Below the pieces are notes generated by a model. It searched no databases. It saw only the letters and a program-made list of their open reading frames with translations, and was not told where the DNA came from. A stretch of 64,000 bases of DNA from Halomonas sp. SpR8. GTDB taxonomy: Bacteria; Pseudomonadota; Gammaproteobacteria; Pseudomonadales; Halomonadaceae. The stretch spans positions 287,540-351,539 of the forward strand of contig NZ_JAUAMC010000004.1 of the NCBI RefSeq assembly GCF_031010195.1, written 5' to 3'. The position numbers and the translations under genes are program-made. This document shows, piece by piece, positions 17,243 through 26,797 of this stretch; the first letter of the stretch is position 1; every line of letters begins with the position of its first letter.

Positions 17243-19006
17243 ATGCTGAATCGCTACTATCGTGACGAACTCAATTTTTTAAAGCGACAGGGGCGGGAAT
17301 TTGCTGAAGCAAATCCTGGCTTAAGCCGCTTTTTGTCTGAGCGCAGCACCGATCCTGATGTGGAGCGGTTATTAGAAGGGTTTGCCTTTCTAACGGGACG
17401 TATGCGCGAAAAAGTTGAGGATGAGTTTCCAGAGCTCACTCACTCTCTCATCAGTATGCTATGGCCGAATTACCTTCGGCCAGTGCCTAGCATGACGGTG
17501 GTGCAGTTCACCCCTAGCTGGTACGCCTTGAGTCAGCAGCAGCGGGTTGAACGCGGGACGGAACTTGCCAGTGAGCCGATAGAGGGCACGCCATGCCTGT
17601 TTAGAACTTGCCATGATGTAACGCTATACCCGTTGGCGCCGACAGGTGTTGATGCGCGCCATACGCGAGAATCCTCGATCGTTGAGCTAGCGATGGAAGT
17701 ACGCAGCGATCAACCAATGAACGCTATGGGTATCGACGCGTTGCGGTTGCATTTAGGCGGTGATAGCTACACGGCGCGCACGCTCTATTTATGGATGAGC
17801 CACTACTTGGAACGCTTGGAGCTAGAGGTGGATGGTCAGACGCAGCGACTACCCGCTAGCGCGCTCAAGGCAGTTGGATTCGAGCGCCACCATGCGCTAC
17901 TCCCTTATCCGCAAAATGTTCATCAGGGGTATCGCATTCTCCAGGAGTACCTCTGCTTCCCGGAAGCTTTTCATTTTTTTGATGTACTAGGGCTCGCCGA
18001 TTATCTGCCTGTTGGGACGGCTAACAATGTCACGTTGCGCTTTGTGTTTTCGCGCACTCTGCCCACTGATGCCCGCGTACAGAATGAGCATCTGGCGCTT
18101 TATTGCACACCGGCTATTAACCTTTTCGAGCATGACGCTGAGCCCATTGATCTAAGTGGTGAGCGCAGCGAGTACCGTATACGGCCCAATAGCCGCGCAC
18201 CGTCTCACTACGAGATTTTTAGTGTTGATGATGTCCAGGGCCATTTAGGAGGTGAGCGGACGGGGACGCGCGAGAAGCCGCGTCGCTATGTCCCTTTTGA
18301 AAGTTTTCAGCACCAAATTGATCGTGATCGTGGGAGAGAGGCGCTCTATTACCGCGTTCGAGTGCGCGACAGCCTACGTAGCGATGGCTTCGATCATGAT
18401 ATTGCCTTTATTCGTGGCGATGAACGTAACTGCCTGGATCGCCGTGAAACGGTTTCATTGCAGCTAACGTGCAGCAACCGTGAGTTGCCCGAGCGATTGA
18501 CTATAGGCGATTTGTGCGTCGCTACGGAGGAGAGCCCCGCTTATGCCACCTTCCGTAATATTACCCGGCCGACCCCGGTGCTAAGACCTGCACTCGATGA
18601 TGGACTGCTGTGGATATTAATCTCCAATTTGTCGCTCAACTACCTCTCTTTGTTAGAGCGTGATGCGCTGTGCTCAGTGCTGCGTGCTTATGATTTCCGT
18701 GCCTTGGTGGACAGGCAGGCAGAACGGATCGCGCAGAAGAGGCTGGCTGGCATTCTTGAGATTGACACTCAGTCTGTTGACCGATTGCGCAAAGGATTGC
18801 CTGTGCGTGGGCTGCGTTCGGTGATGACATTGGATCAAGAGGCATTTGGCGATGAGGGCAGCCTCTATTTGTTTGGCAGCGTGCTGGCGCGTTTCTTTTC
18901 GTTGTACGCAAGCATCAACTCTTTTCATGAGTTGCATGTCATTAACCGCCATAACCAAGAGCGCTATCAATGGATCTTACAGGTGGGGCAGCAGCCTCTG
19001 ATGTAG
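17243..19006 (+). CDS. tssF: T6SS baseplate protein TssF (VasA)
   Basis: Baseplate wedge component, 587 residues. The N-terminus MLNRYYRDELNFLKRQGREF and the following FAEANPGLSRFL, DPDVERLLEGFAFLTGRMREK and LWPNYLRPVPSM are hallmark TssF blocks. The gene overlaps tssG by 37 bases, and the two proteins form a heterotrimer in known systems. Confidence 0.97.
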   Translation: MLNRYYRDELNFLKRQGREFAEANPGLSRFLSERSTDPDVERLLEGFAFLTGRMREKVEDEFPELTHSLISMLWPNYLRPVPSMTVVQFTPSWYALSQQQRVERGTELASEPIEGTPCLFRTCHDVTLYPLAPTGVDARHTRESSIVELAMEVRSDQPMNAMGIDALRLHLGGDSYTARTLYLWMSHYLERLELEVDGQTQRLPASALKAVGFERHHALLPYPQNVHQGYRILQEYLCFPEAFHFFDVLGLADYLPVGTANNVTLRFVFSRTLPTDARVQNEHLALYCTPAINLFEHDAEPIDLSGERSEYRIRPNSRAPSHYEIFSVDDVQGHLGGERTGTREKPRRYVPFESFQHQIDRDRGREALYYRVRVRDSLRSDGFDHDIAFIRGDERNCLDRRETVSLQLTCSNRELPERLTIGDLCVATEESPAYATFRNITRPTPVLRPALDDGLLWILISNLSLNYLSLLERDALCSVLRAYDFRALVDRQAERIAQKRLAGILEIDTQSVDRLRKGLPVRGLRSVMTLDQEAFGDEGSLYLFGSVLARFFSLYASINSFHELHVINRHNQERYQWILQVGQQPLM

Positions 19007-19992
19007 CGCTGGCTCCGGTTATTCGGGGAGCGCGTCGATACGAGTTTTATCAGTTGGTAGAGCTTCTGCACCGTCATCACGGCGATGATTTAGAGCAGCG
19101 GCATAGCGGTAGCGTGCCCGTATTTCAGCGCGTGCGCTATACCGCTTCGGCGTCTTTGGGGTTCCCGGGTAGCGATGTGCTAACCCTAAGTGAGCGTCAG
19201 CCTGGCCAGTACGCAATGGAGGTCAGTTTTCTAGGGCTACAAGGAGCGCAGTCGCCGTTGCCTGGTTACTACTTGGAAACCTTGGCGCATAACGCTGCTC
19301 ACCAGGAAGGGGCTGCTGGTGATTTCCTCGACTTCTTTAATCATCGGCTGCTAACGCTCGTTCACCGTAGCTGGCGTAAATACCGCCATTACGTTCGTTA
19401 CCAGGATGATGCGAAAGATGGTTTTTCGGCGGCCATCTTCGCTTTAGTAGGACTTGCTGACAGTGATCTTCGCGGAGAAACGCCGATCAACTGGAGCAAG
19501 ATGCTGGCTTATGCAGGCCTACTAGCTGGGCGCTCGCGCTCGCCTGATGTGGTTAGCGGCATTGTCGGACACTGTTTCGACTTGGCGGGTGTAGAGATAG
19601 AAGAGTGGGTACAGCGGTGGGTGGAAATACCCCCAGATCAGCGCAGTTGCACGGGCATCTCGGGAATGACGCTGGGGGGGGACATGGTTTCTGGTGAGCG
19701 AGTTGCTGATGTGAACGGCAAATTTGCGCTTCGCTTGCGTGGCTTAAGTCTAGTGAGGTTTAGAGATTTTCTTCCCGATGGAGAAGAGCATAGCCCGCTT
19801 AAAACACTGGTCAGCTTTGTGTTGAGAGAGCCGTTGGCTTATGACCTTGAGCTCGAATTGTTGGAGAGCGAGGTAAAGCCTATGCGTTTGGGCGATGCCG
19901 GGTCATGCCAGCTTGGATGGACCACTTTTGTTGATCCCGAGAGCGATAACCGCACTACGCCCCGTTGTGTACGAATTCAAATGACGAGTTAA
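18970..19992 (+). CDS. tssG: T6SS baseplate protein TssG (VasB)
   Basis: Partner of TssF in the baseplate wedge. 340 residues. Seen: YEFYQLVELLHRHH near residue 24, VRYTASASLGFPGSDV, MEVSFLGLQGAQSPLPGYY and NHRLLTLVHRSWRKYRH, all family-typical. The ATG at 18970 lies inside tssF. The coding sequence carries a run of eight G (19674-19681), a possible slippage site, but the frame is intact. Confidence 0.96.
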   Translation: MDLTGGAAASDVALAPVIRGARRYEFYQLVELLHRHHGDDLEQRHSGSVPVFQRVRYTASASLGFPGSDVLTLSERQPGQYAMEVSFLGLQGAQSPLPGYYLETLAHNAAHQEGAAGDFLDFFNHRLLTLVHRSWRKYRHYVRYQDDAKDGFSAAIFALVGLADSDLRGETPINWSKMLAYAGLLAGRSRSPDVVSGIVGHCFDLAGVEIEEWVQRWVEIPPDQRSCTGISGMTLGGDMVSGERVADVNGKFALRLRGLSLVRFRDFLPDGEEHSPLKTLVSFVLREPLAYDLELELLESEVKPMRLGDAGSCQLGWTTFVDPESDNRTTPRCVRIQMTS

Positions 19993-19995
19993 CTC

Positions 19996-21432
19996 ATGCA
20001 CTCCAATCAGCTTGATGCCATTACGTTGGTCGTCACCAACAGCGAGCAGCTCGAAGGGCGCTCTACCAGTAGTTTTGTCTTCCACAGCAGTGGGGGAACG
20101 CTGGGTAGCAGCCTGCACGACGACTGGTTACTGCAAGATCATAGCGGACGAATTAGAGCGAGCCATGCCGAAATTATCAAAATCGATGGCAAGTTTTGCC
20201 TAGTAGACCTAAGCGGTCATACCTTCATCAATCGCACCACACTGCCAATAGGGCGCCACCGGAAAGTCGCGTTACGCGATGGTGATGAGCTTTTGATTGG
20301 CGAATATCGACTGAAGGTTCATTTCGGTGATCGTCACGCGTGGCAACCCGGCGTGCACTCGCTAGCCACACTGATTGACGAAGACCATGACGAGGTGACC
20401 ACCCAGGGCGCTGTTTGGGTGACCAGTGGCGGTGAGACGTATAGCCATGACGCCAGTAAAGGTGACCCGATGGAGGCATTGGGTGGCGCGATGCCGGGCT
20501 CTATCGCACATGACCCGATGGTGGCGTTAGACCACGAGGATACCTCGACAGACGCCATGGAGCCGCTCGAGGCGATGTCGCTCTCACATCACAAGCAAGC
20601 GTATCAAGTGCATGCCTATCAAGGGTATGAGTATCAAGAACCAGCACATCCTAAAGGCCGGGGGCAATGGCAGCATCAGGAGCGCCATGATGAGGCTTTA
20701 AGCCTTCCCGATATCAGAACACCGAAAGGCACAACAACGCAGAGGAGCAGTGGTATGGATGAGCGGCAGATAAACGATTTGGAGCGCTCTGTTGGTGAGC
20801 AATTAGAGGATCGCTGGCAAAAGCCGACAACGCAATCGCTCGGCCATGTTGGTGCAGATCCATTGCTTAGGGGTCTGGGCTTAGATTTACCCTTTCGCGA
20901 TAGCGAGGAGCAGCAAGCGTTTCTAGAAGAAGCGGGTCAAACCCTGCGCGCGACAATTGATGGCCTGCGCGTGCTGCAGCAGTCTCAAAACGATAGCAAG
21001 TACCCGCTCCGTGACCGCCGTTTACAACCGATTGAAGATAACCCTCTGCGCCTTGGGCAGTCCTATGACGAGACGGCTGCAACCCTATTTTCTGCTCAGC
21101 GTAGTCCGGTCCACTTATCACCGCCCGAGGCCGTAGCGGAGTGCTTACGCCATCAGGGCCAGCATCAAGCGGCGGTTGAAGAAGCAATCGGTCATGCGCT
21201 GGGCGCCATACTTGATGCATTTTCGCCGGAAGCGTTGCTCAAGCGTTTTCATGCCTACCGTGGTGCGGGTAATCGCATTGAAGACGAAGGCGGATGGGCG
21301 TGGGAGATGTACCACTACTACTACCGCGAGCTTAACTCTGGCCGCCAACAAGGTTTTCAAAAACTGTTTTGGGAAGTTTTTGAGCAAGCCTACGACCAGT
21401 CGGTACGTCGCCAGCAGCGGGAGGAAGCATGA
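19996..21432 (+). CDS. tagH: T6SS FHA-domain protein TagH (Fha)
   Basis: Regulatory scaffold protein. 478 residues. The N-terminal FHA domain covers about residues 25-105: GGTLGSSLHDDWLL, RASHAEI and FINRTTLP give the Gly-Ser, Ser-His and Asn phosphothreonine-binding pattern. A low-complexity middle section rich in His, Tyr and Gln (about 120-260) follows. The C-terminal 200 residues are the TagH-type domain with LRATIDGLRVLQQS and a final FQKLFWEVFEQAYDQ. No T6SS kinase/phosphatase pair (PpkA/PppA) is encoded nearby, as in V. cholerae, so phosphorylation control is uncertain. Confidence 0.92.
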   Translation: MHSNQLDAITLVVTNSEQLEGRSTSSFVFHSSGGTLGSSLHDDWLLQDHSGRIRASHAEIIKIDGKFCLVDLSGHTFINRTTLPIGRHRKVALRDGDELLIGEYRLKVHFGDRHAWQPGVHSLATLIDEDHDEVTTQGAVWVTSGGETYSHDASKGDPMEALGGAMPGSIAHDPMVALDHEDTSTDAMEPLEAMSLSHHKQAYQVHAYQGYEYQEPAHPKGRGQWQHQERHDEALSLPDIRTPKGTTTQRSSGMDERQINDLERSVGEQLEDRWQKPTTQSLGHVGADPLLRGLGLDLPFRDSEEQQAFLEEAGQTLRATIDGLRVLQQSQNDSKYPLRDRRLQPIEDNPLRLGQSYDETAATLFSAQRSPVHLSPPEAVAECLRHQGQHQAAVEEAIGHALGAILDAFSPEALLKRFHAYRGAGNRIEDEGGWAWEMYHYYYRELNSGRQQGFQKLFWEVFEQAYDQSVRRQQREEA

Positions 21433-21983
21433 ACGTGCAGAGCATCCGCGTGCGGAACACTGCACGGCTTGCTGGGCTGCTTTGCATCATTCTGCTGCTA
21501 GCAGGCTGCGCCTCAACCCGTGAAGCCACGAGCAAAACGTGGCAGGTCATCCGGGATCCATCGATTCCCGTTGGCTACCCCGAGGATCGGCCCACGACAG
21601 TTGATTTAAGCATGATTGCTGAGCCAAACGTCAATCCTAACGTAGATGGGGAGGGAACACCGCTTCGCTTTCAAGTGCTGCAGTTAAAAGATGACTCCAT
21701 GTTGATGGCGGCCGATCTGGGCCAACTGAGTAGTGATTTGGAGGAGGCGCTAGGCACTAATTACCTCACCCATGATGACTTTACGCTGCTGCCCGGACAG
21801 TGGAAGTTTTATGAACCGTTCGAAATCGATGAAGAGACGCGCTACATCGGGCTGATTGCGTTCTACGCCACTCCTAACGAAGCCGAGTGGAAGAAGGTCG
21901 TCAAAGTAAAGAGCCTTAGCGAGCATTACCACTTACTGGTTCATCTCCGGGATAGCGAAGTAGAACTAAGGAAGGAAGAGTAA
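21429..21983 (+). CDS. tssJ: T6SS outer-membrane lipoprotein TssJ
   Basis: Lipoprotein that anchors the TssLM membrane complex to the outer membrane. 184 residues. The signal sequence has a lipobox LLAGCAS, with Cys near residue 27. The mature part is a small beta-sandwich, and PLRFQVLQLKD and YIGLIAFYATPNEAEWKKVVK are typical. It starts with an ATGA overlap on tagH and shares a TAATG junction with tssK. Confidence 0.94.
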   Translation: MNVQSIRVRNTARLAGLLCIILLLAGCASTREATSKTWQVIRDPSIPVGYPEDRPTTVDLSMIAEPNVNPNVDGEGTPLRFQVLQLKDDSMLMAADLGQLSSDLEEALGTNYLTHDDFTLLPGQWKFYEPFEIDEETRYIGLIAFYATPNEAEWKKVVKVKSLSEHYHLLVHLRDSEVELRKEE

Positions 21984-23317
21984 TGGCTAGCCGAAATCGT
22001 GTGGTATGGAGCGAAGGGCTATTTATTAAGCCCCAGCATTTCCAGCAGCAGCAACGCAGCTTGGAGAACCTGATAGATACCCGGCTAAAAGGCATTAGCC
22101 ACTATTTATATGGCTTCCATACGCTGGAACTGAACAGTGAGTTTCTAAGCTTTGGGCGTATCGCCATCAGTCGCGCTAGCGGCGTCATGCCCGATGGCGT
22201 TGCTTTCCACCTGCCGACTGATGACATCGAGCCGAGCCCACTAGAAATTAGCGACGCCAGCGTCACTAATCAGGTGGTTTACCTAGGACTGCCGCTAGCC
22301 ACTGACGGTGTCGGTGAAGTGCGCTGGCCGGGCGACGAACTGCCTACGCGCTATCGACTCGCTTCTCGAAGTGTCCGTGACCTTCACTCTCGCGATGGTG
22401 ATACGGCAGAGTTGGAAGTCGCGCGAGTTTCTCCGCGTTTGCTACTAGAGAGCGATGATCGTAGCGGTTATGCCTGCCTTTCCGTCGCACGCATTATTGA
22501 GCGGCGACCAGATGGCAGTTTAGTACTTGACGAGCAATTCTTACCCACCCTGCTCAATGTTCAGGCTGCGCCTGGATTACAGCGATTTGTGGGCGAGATG
22601 GCCGGCTTGATGCGAGAGCGCGCGCGCAATATCGCCCAACGGCTCTCTACGCCACAGCAGGCCGGCGTTGCCGACGTCGCTGACTTCATGCTGCTACAGC
22701 TGCTTAACCGTGCTCAACCGCGCTTTCAACACCTTGCTCGGCTGGGACAGCTCCATCCCGAGCGGCTTTACGACACCATGCACGAAGTGGCCTGTGAATT
22801 GGTGACTTTTACCGATGAGTCGCGGTTACCCCCAGAGTGTCCGGCTTATGATCACGATCATCCCGAGCGCGCTTTTCGTCCACTGATGAAGATGCTACGC
22901 CAAGCGCTCTCCACCGTACTTGAGCCTCGGGCGATCGCCATTCAGATACAAACGCGCCGTTTTGGCCTGCTGGTGGCCCCTCTGTCTGACGTTAGCCTGA
23001 TTGAGTCGGCGGAGTTCATCCTGGCGGTGCGTGCCGATATGCCTAACGAACGCTTGCGCAAGCTGTTTTTGCAACAAACCAAAGTGGCCAGCGTCGAGCG
23101 CATCCGCGACCTCATTAGTCTGCAGCTCCCCGGTGTGCCGCTTGAACCCTTGCCGGTCGCTCCCCGCGAGTTGCCTTATCACGCTGGCTATACCTACTTC
23201 CAACTGGACCGCCAGAGTGAAGCGTGGGGAATGCTTAACGGCGCTAGCGGGTTTGCCTTCCACGTCGCCGGTGAATTTCCAGGGCTGGAAATGCAGTTCT
23301 GGGCCATCAGGAGTTAA
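21983..23317 (+). CDS. tssK: T6SS baseplate protein TssK
   Basis: Trimeric adaptor that connects baseplate and membrane complex. 444 residues. The N-terminus NRVVWSEGLFIKPQHFQQQ is diagnostic (the W-EG-F--PQHFQ motif). The C-terminal head contains LPGVPLEPLPVAPRELPYHAGYTYFQLD, also diagnostic. The gene is coupled to tssJ and lies just before tssL. Confidence 0.97.
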   Translation: MASRNRVVWSEGLFIKPQHFQQQQRSLENLIDTRLKGISHYLYGFHTLELNSEFLSFGRIAISRASGVMPDGVAFHLPTDDIEPSPLEISDASVTNQVVYLGLPLATDGVGEVRWPGDELPTRYRLASRSVRDLHSRDGDTAELEVARVSPRLLLESDDRSGYACLSVARIIERRPDGSLVLDEQFLPTLLNVQAAPGLQRFVGEMAGLMRERARNIAQRLSTPQQAGVADVADFMLLQLLNRAQPRFQHLARLGQLHPERLYDTMHEVACELVTFTDESRLPPECPAYDHDHPERAFRPLMKMLRQALSTVLEPRAIAIQIQTRRFGLLVAPLSDVSLIESAEFILAVRADMPNERLRKLFLQQTKVASVERIRDLISLQLPGVPLEPLPVAPRELPYHAGYTYFQLDRQSEAWGMLNGASGFAFHVAGEFPGLEMQFWAIRS

Positions 23318-23320
23318 ACC

Positions 23321-24163
23321 ATGCAGCATCTTGCAACCGATGATCAACGCTTTGTACGACCACGTGGCGCAAGCGACAAAGTGCGCCATGAAGATCTGAT
23401 TAATGAGCGTGGCCTGGAGCACCTCATCCATAGCCATGCCGAGCAGTTGGATGCCGATGAAGACTACTGGTTTCGGCTACGCGGACACAATCTTAATCCC
23501 CTGGTGGATGCTGCCAGCAGCCTGTTAGGCATGGTGGTACGCGTACGTCAGCTCGATAGCGCAGGCGATGTCGAGCGCCTCTATCGTCAGGTAGTCGATG
23601 AGATCGCCGCTATTGAAATAGAGCTGACTGAGCAAGGCTATGACAGGGCCACGCTACTCGCTTACCGCTACGTACTCTGCTCCTTCATTGATGAAGCCGT
23701 GATGGGAATGCACTGGGGGCGACAGAGCAAGTGGGCAGAGCACTCGCTGTTGACACGTTTTCATAATGAGACCTGGGGTGGCGAAAAAGTGTTCTCCATC
23801 CTTTCGCGTCTTCAGCAAGAGCCTCAGCGTTACCGCGACATGCTGGCGTTTATTTATCTCTGCCTGTGCCTTGGTTTTGAAGGCCGTTACCGGGTGATGT
23901 CCCACGGGCGCGATGAGTACGAGCAAATTGTCCGGGCGCTAGGTGACCAATTGGCCACGCTTGATCAGCCGCCTGAGGAAACTCTTACCCAACCGCTGCG
24001 CAATGTCGTGAAAGGTCGCCAAGGTCTGCGCAGCGGATTTCCTATCTGGGGGATATTTACCCTGTTTGGGATCGCCATGGTGGCGGTGTACCTGGGCCTT
24101 TCCTGGTCACTTGATCAGCAAGCTGAACAGATTACCTCGCTTCTTAACCAAATTTACCGGTAG
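23321..24163 (+). CDS. tssL: T6SS inner-membrane protein TssL (DotU/IcmH)
   Basis: Inner-membrane partner of TssM. 280 residues. A cytoplasmic helical domain shows NPLVDAASSLLGMVVRVRQ and YVLCSFIDEAVM. One C-terminal membrane helix lies around residues 243-265 (FPIWGIFTLFGIAMVAVYLG). There is no C-terminal OmpA-like peptidoglycan domain, so this is the short form and another protein would have to anchor the complex to the wall. Confidence 0.96.
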   Translation: MQHLATDDQRFVRPRGASDKVRHEDLINERGLEHLIHSHAEQLDADEDYWFRLRGHNLNPLVDAASSLLGMVVRVRQLDSAGDVERLYRQVVDEIAAIEIELTEQGYDRATLLAYRYVLCSFIDEAVMGMHWGRQSKWAEHSLLTRFHNETWGGEKVFSILSRLQQEPQRYRDMLAFIYLCLCLGFEGRYRVMSHGRDEYEQIVRALGDQLATLDQPPEETLTQPLRNVVKGRQGLRSGFPIWGIFTLFGIAMVAVYLGLSWSLDQQAEQITSLLNQIYR

Positions 24164-24171
24164 GAGATCCC

Positions 24172-26793
24172 ATGCTCAGGGTAGAGCTACCAGCGCTGAT
24201 TGGCCGCCTAAATACGATCGCTCGCCAAGGACTTGAACAGGCCGCCGTGCTTTGCGCACAGCAGCAGGCGCCTGAAGTCACCGCTGCTCATCTGTTGCAA
24301 GCGTTGCTTGACCAACCGCTATGTGACGTTCGTTGTTTGTGCGAAACATTCGATATTGACGTTGCTGAGTTACGTGCTCAACTCGCTGAGGAGACGCGCC
24401 CACCCCAGGATCTAGACGTAACGACTCCCAGCTTTTCGCCGCTGCTAATCGAGTTACTGCAAGATGCGTGGCTGCTGGCGACCACCGAGTATCAGCATAG
24501 TGAACTGCGCAGCGGGGCGGTGCTAACCGCCTTACTGCATAACGCCGACCGCTATTTAGGGGCGGGCTCTGCTCGACGGCTGGCAGACATCAATCGCGAA
24601 AATTTACGCCGCCATTTTGAACGGCTCACGGCCGAGTCAGCCGAAGCTTCTCGGGACAGTGCCAACGCACAACAGCGCCAAGCTGGCCGTCCTGCTGGCG
24701 ATGACAGTGCGCTGGCGCGTTTCGCTACCTCGCTGACCGAACAAGCTCGCCAAGGTGAGCTAGACCCGGTGCTGGGGCGTGACCCGGAAATCGACCAAAT
24801 GCTCGATATCCTGGGGCGTCGGCGCAAAAACAACCCCATTGTGATTGGCGATGCGGGGGTGGGTAAAAGTGCCGTAGTAGAAGGTTTGGCAGCGCGGATT
24901 GTGGCTGGTCAGGTGCCCGCAGCGCTGGCCGATGTTGAGCTACTGACGCTTGATTTAGGCGCGCTACAAGCCGGGGCTGCCGTTAAAGGCGAGTTTGAGA
25001 AGCGTCTGAAGGCGGTGATCGACGAAGTCAAAAACGCCCCACGCCCTACGCTGCTGTTTATTGATGAAGCGCATACGCTGATCGGTGCAGGCAATCAGGA
25101 GGGGGGCGGCGATGCGGCCAACTTACTCAAGCCTGCCCTGGCACGGGGCGAGCTGCGTACCATCGCCGCTACCACCTGGCGGGAGTACAAAAAGTACTTC
25201 GAAAAAGACCCGGCGCTGTCGCGGCGCTTCCAGCCAATTGCGCTCTCCGAGCCAAGCGTGGAGCAGGCCCTGGTCATTTTGCGCGGCTTGCGGGATGTGT
25301 ATGAGCGCGCCCATGGTGTGCTGATTGGCGATAGCGGCCTGCGTGCCGCCGCCGCACTTTCGGCCCGTTATCTAGCCGGTCGGCAGTTGCCCGATAAAGC
25401 CATTGACGTGCTGGATACCGCCTGTACCCGGCTAGCGCAAGCCCTGGATACCCCGCCGCGTAAGCTCAGTCATCTGCAGAGTGAACATATCGCCGCACTG
25501 CGCGAGCGCGATCAGGTTGAACGTGAACGACTATTGGGGCGTGAACCCGACAGCGAACGCCACCACGACTTAACCGAGCGCTTAGCCAAGCTGGAAGAGG
25601 AGCTGGCAAGCCTGGAAGCCGCTTGGCAAGCGCAGCGGGAGTGCGTCGATGCCATTGTGGCGCTCCATCGTCAACTGCTGGAAGCAACGGAGGGCGGTGC
25701 AGAGGATCAACTTCCCGAGGGCATTCATCAAGCGCTCGCCGAACGGGAGCAGCAGTTGGCTCAACTGCAAGAGACATTTGCCCTGGTCAATCCCAGCGTT
25801 GAGGAAGCCCAGATCGCTCAGGTGATAGGCGACTGGACCGGCGTACCGGTCGAGCGCATGACCAGCGACGAGCTAACGCGGCTCACCGAGCTGCCCACGC
25901 ATCTGGATGCTTTAATCCAGGGGCAGGGCAGTGCGATTGAGCGTATCCATCGTCATTTATTAACGGCGCGTGCGGATCTCCGTCGCCCAGGGCGCCCATT
26001 GGGCGCGTTTCTATTGGTGGGCCCCAGCGGGGTCGGTAAAACCGAAACCGTGGTGCAGATTGCCGACCAGCTCTACGGCGGCCGTCAATTCCTTACCACG
26101 ATCAATATGTCGGAATACCAGGAAAAGCACACGGTATCACGCCTGATTGGCTCGCCGCCGGGGTATGTCGGGTTTGGTGAAGGTGGGCTACTGACCGAAG
26201 CGATCCGTCAGCGTCCCTATTCAGTGGTGCTGCTGGATGAAGTCGAAAAAGCCCATCCCGATGTGTTGAACCTCTTCTACCAAGCGTTTGATAAGGGCGA
26301 GTTGGCGGACGGGGAAGGGCGCGTGATTGATTGCAAAAACGTACTGTTCTTCCTGACCTCCAACCTTGGCTACGAGGCGATTGTCAGCTACGGCGATGAC
26401 CCCGTAGCGCTGGATACCGCGCTCTATCCAGTGCTGGCAGAGTTCTTCAAGCCGGCGCTACTAGCGCGGATGGAAGTGGTGCCCTACTTGCCGCTGGATG
26501 GCGAGACCCTGCGCGACATCGTGAAGGCCAAGCTGGATACCTTGGCAGCACGCATCCGCGAACGCCATCGCCATGCCGAGGTAGTGCTTGATGACAGCCT
26601 TGCCGAGGCGATTTGCAAGCGTGCTACGCGAAGCGAGAACGGCGCGCGGATGCTGGAATCAGTCATTGACGGTGAATTACTGCCACCGCTTTCCCGTGCA
26701 TTGCTAGAGCGGATGGCACGGCGTGAGCAGGTAAGTCGGGTCGCGTTGGGTGTGGATGTAGAGCAAGGCATCTTTACCGCGGAGGTCGCGTGA
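24172..26793 (+). CDS. tssH: T6SS sheath-recycling ATPase TssH (ClpV)
   Basis: AAA+ unfoldase that disassembles contracted TssBC sheaths. 873 residues. An N-terminal Clp-N double repeat comes first, then Walker A1 [13 protein letters not shown] near residue 225, Walker B1 [14 protein letters not shown], a middle coiled coil, Walker A2 [12 protein letters not shown] near 617 and Walker B2 [13 protein letters not shown]. Its position and the divergent N-terminus ([19 protein letters not shown]) separate it from the heat-shock ClpB at 56911-59508. TAGGAG precedes the ATG. Confidence 0.96.
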   Translation: MLRVELPALIGRLNTIARQGLEQAAVLCAQQQAPEVTAAHLLQALLDQPLCDVRCLCETFDIDVAELRAQLAEETRPPQDLDVTTPSFSPLLIELLQDAWLLATTEYQHSELRSGAVLTALLHNADRYLGAGSARRLADINRENLRRHFERLTAESAEASRDSANAQQRQAGRPAGDDSALARFATSLTEQARQGELDPVLGRDPEIDQMLDILGRRRKNNPIVIGDAGVGKSAVVEGLAARIVAGQVPAALADVELLTLDLGALQAGAAVKGEFEKRLKAVIDEVKNAPRPTLLFIDEAHTLIGAGNQEGGGDAANLLKPALARGELRTIAATTWREYKKYFEKDPALSRRFQPIALSEPSVEQALVILRGLRDVYERAHGVLIGDSGLRAAAALSARYLAGRQLPDKAIDVLDTACTRLAQALDTPPRKLSHLQSEHIAALRERDQVERERLLGREPDSERHHDLTERLAKLEEELASLEAAWQAQRECVDAIVALHRQLLEATEGGAEDQLPEGIHQALAEREQQLAQLQETFALVNPSVEEAQIAQVIGDWTGVPVERMTSDELTRLTELPTHLDALIQGQGSAIERIHRHLLTARADLRRPGRPLGAFLLVGPSGVGKTETVVQIADQLYGGRQFLTTINMSEYQEKHTVSRLIGSPPGYVGFGEGGLLTEAIRQRPYSVVLLDEVEKAHPDVLNLFYQAFDKGELADGEGRVIDCKNVLFFLTSNLGYEAIVSYGDDPVALDTALYPVLAEFFKPALLARMEVVPYLPLDGETLRDIVKAKLDTLAARIRERHRHAEVVLDDSLAEAICKRATRSENGARMLESVIDGELLPPLSRALLERMARREQVSRVALGVDVEQGIFTAEVA

Positions 26794-26797
26794 CACC

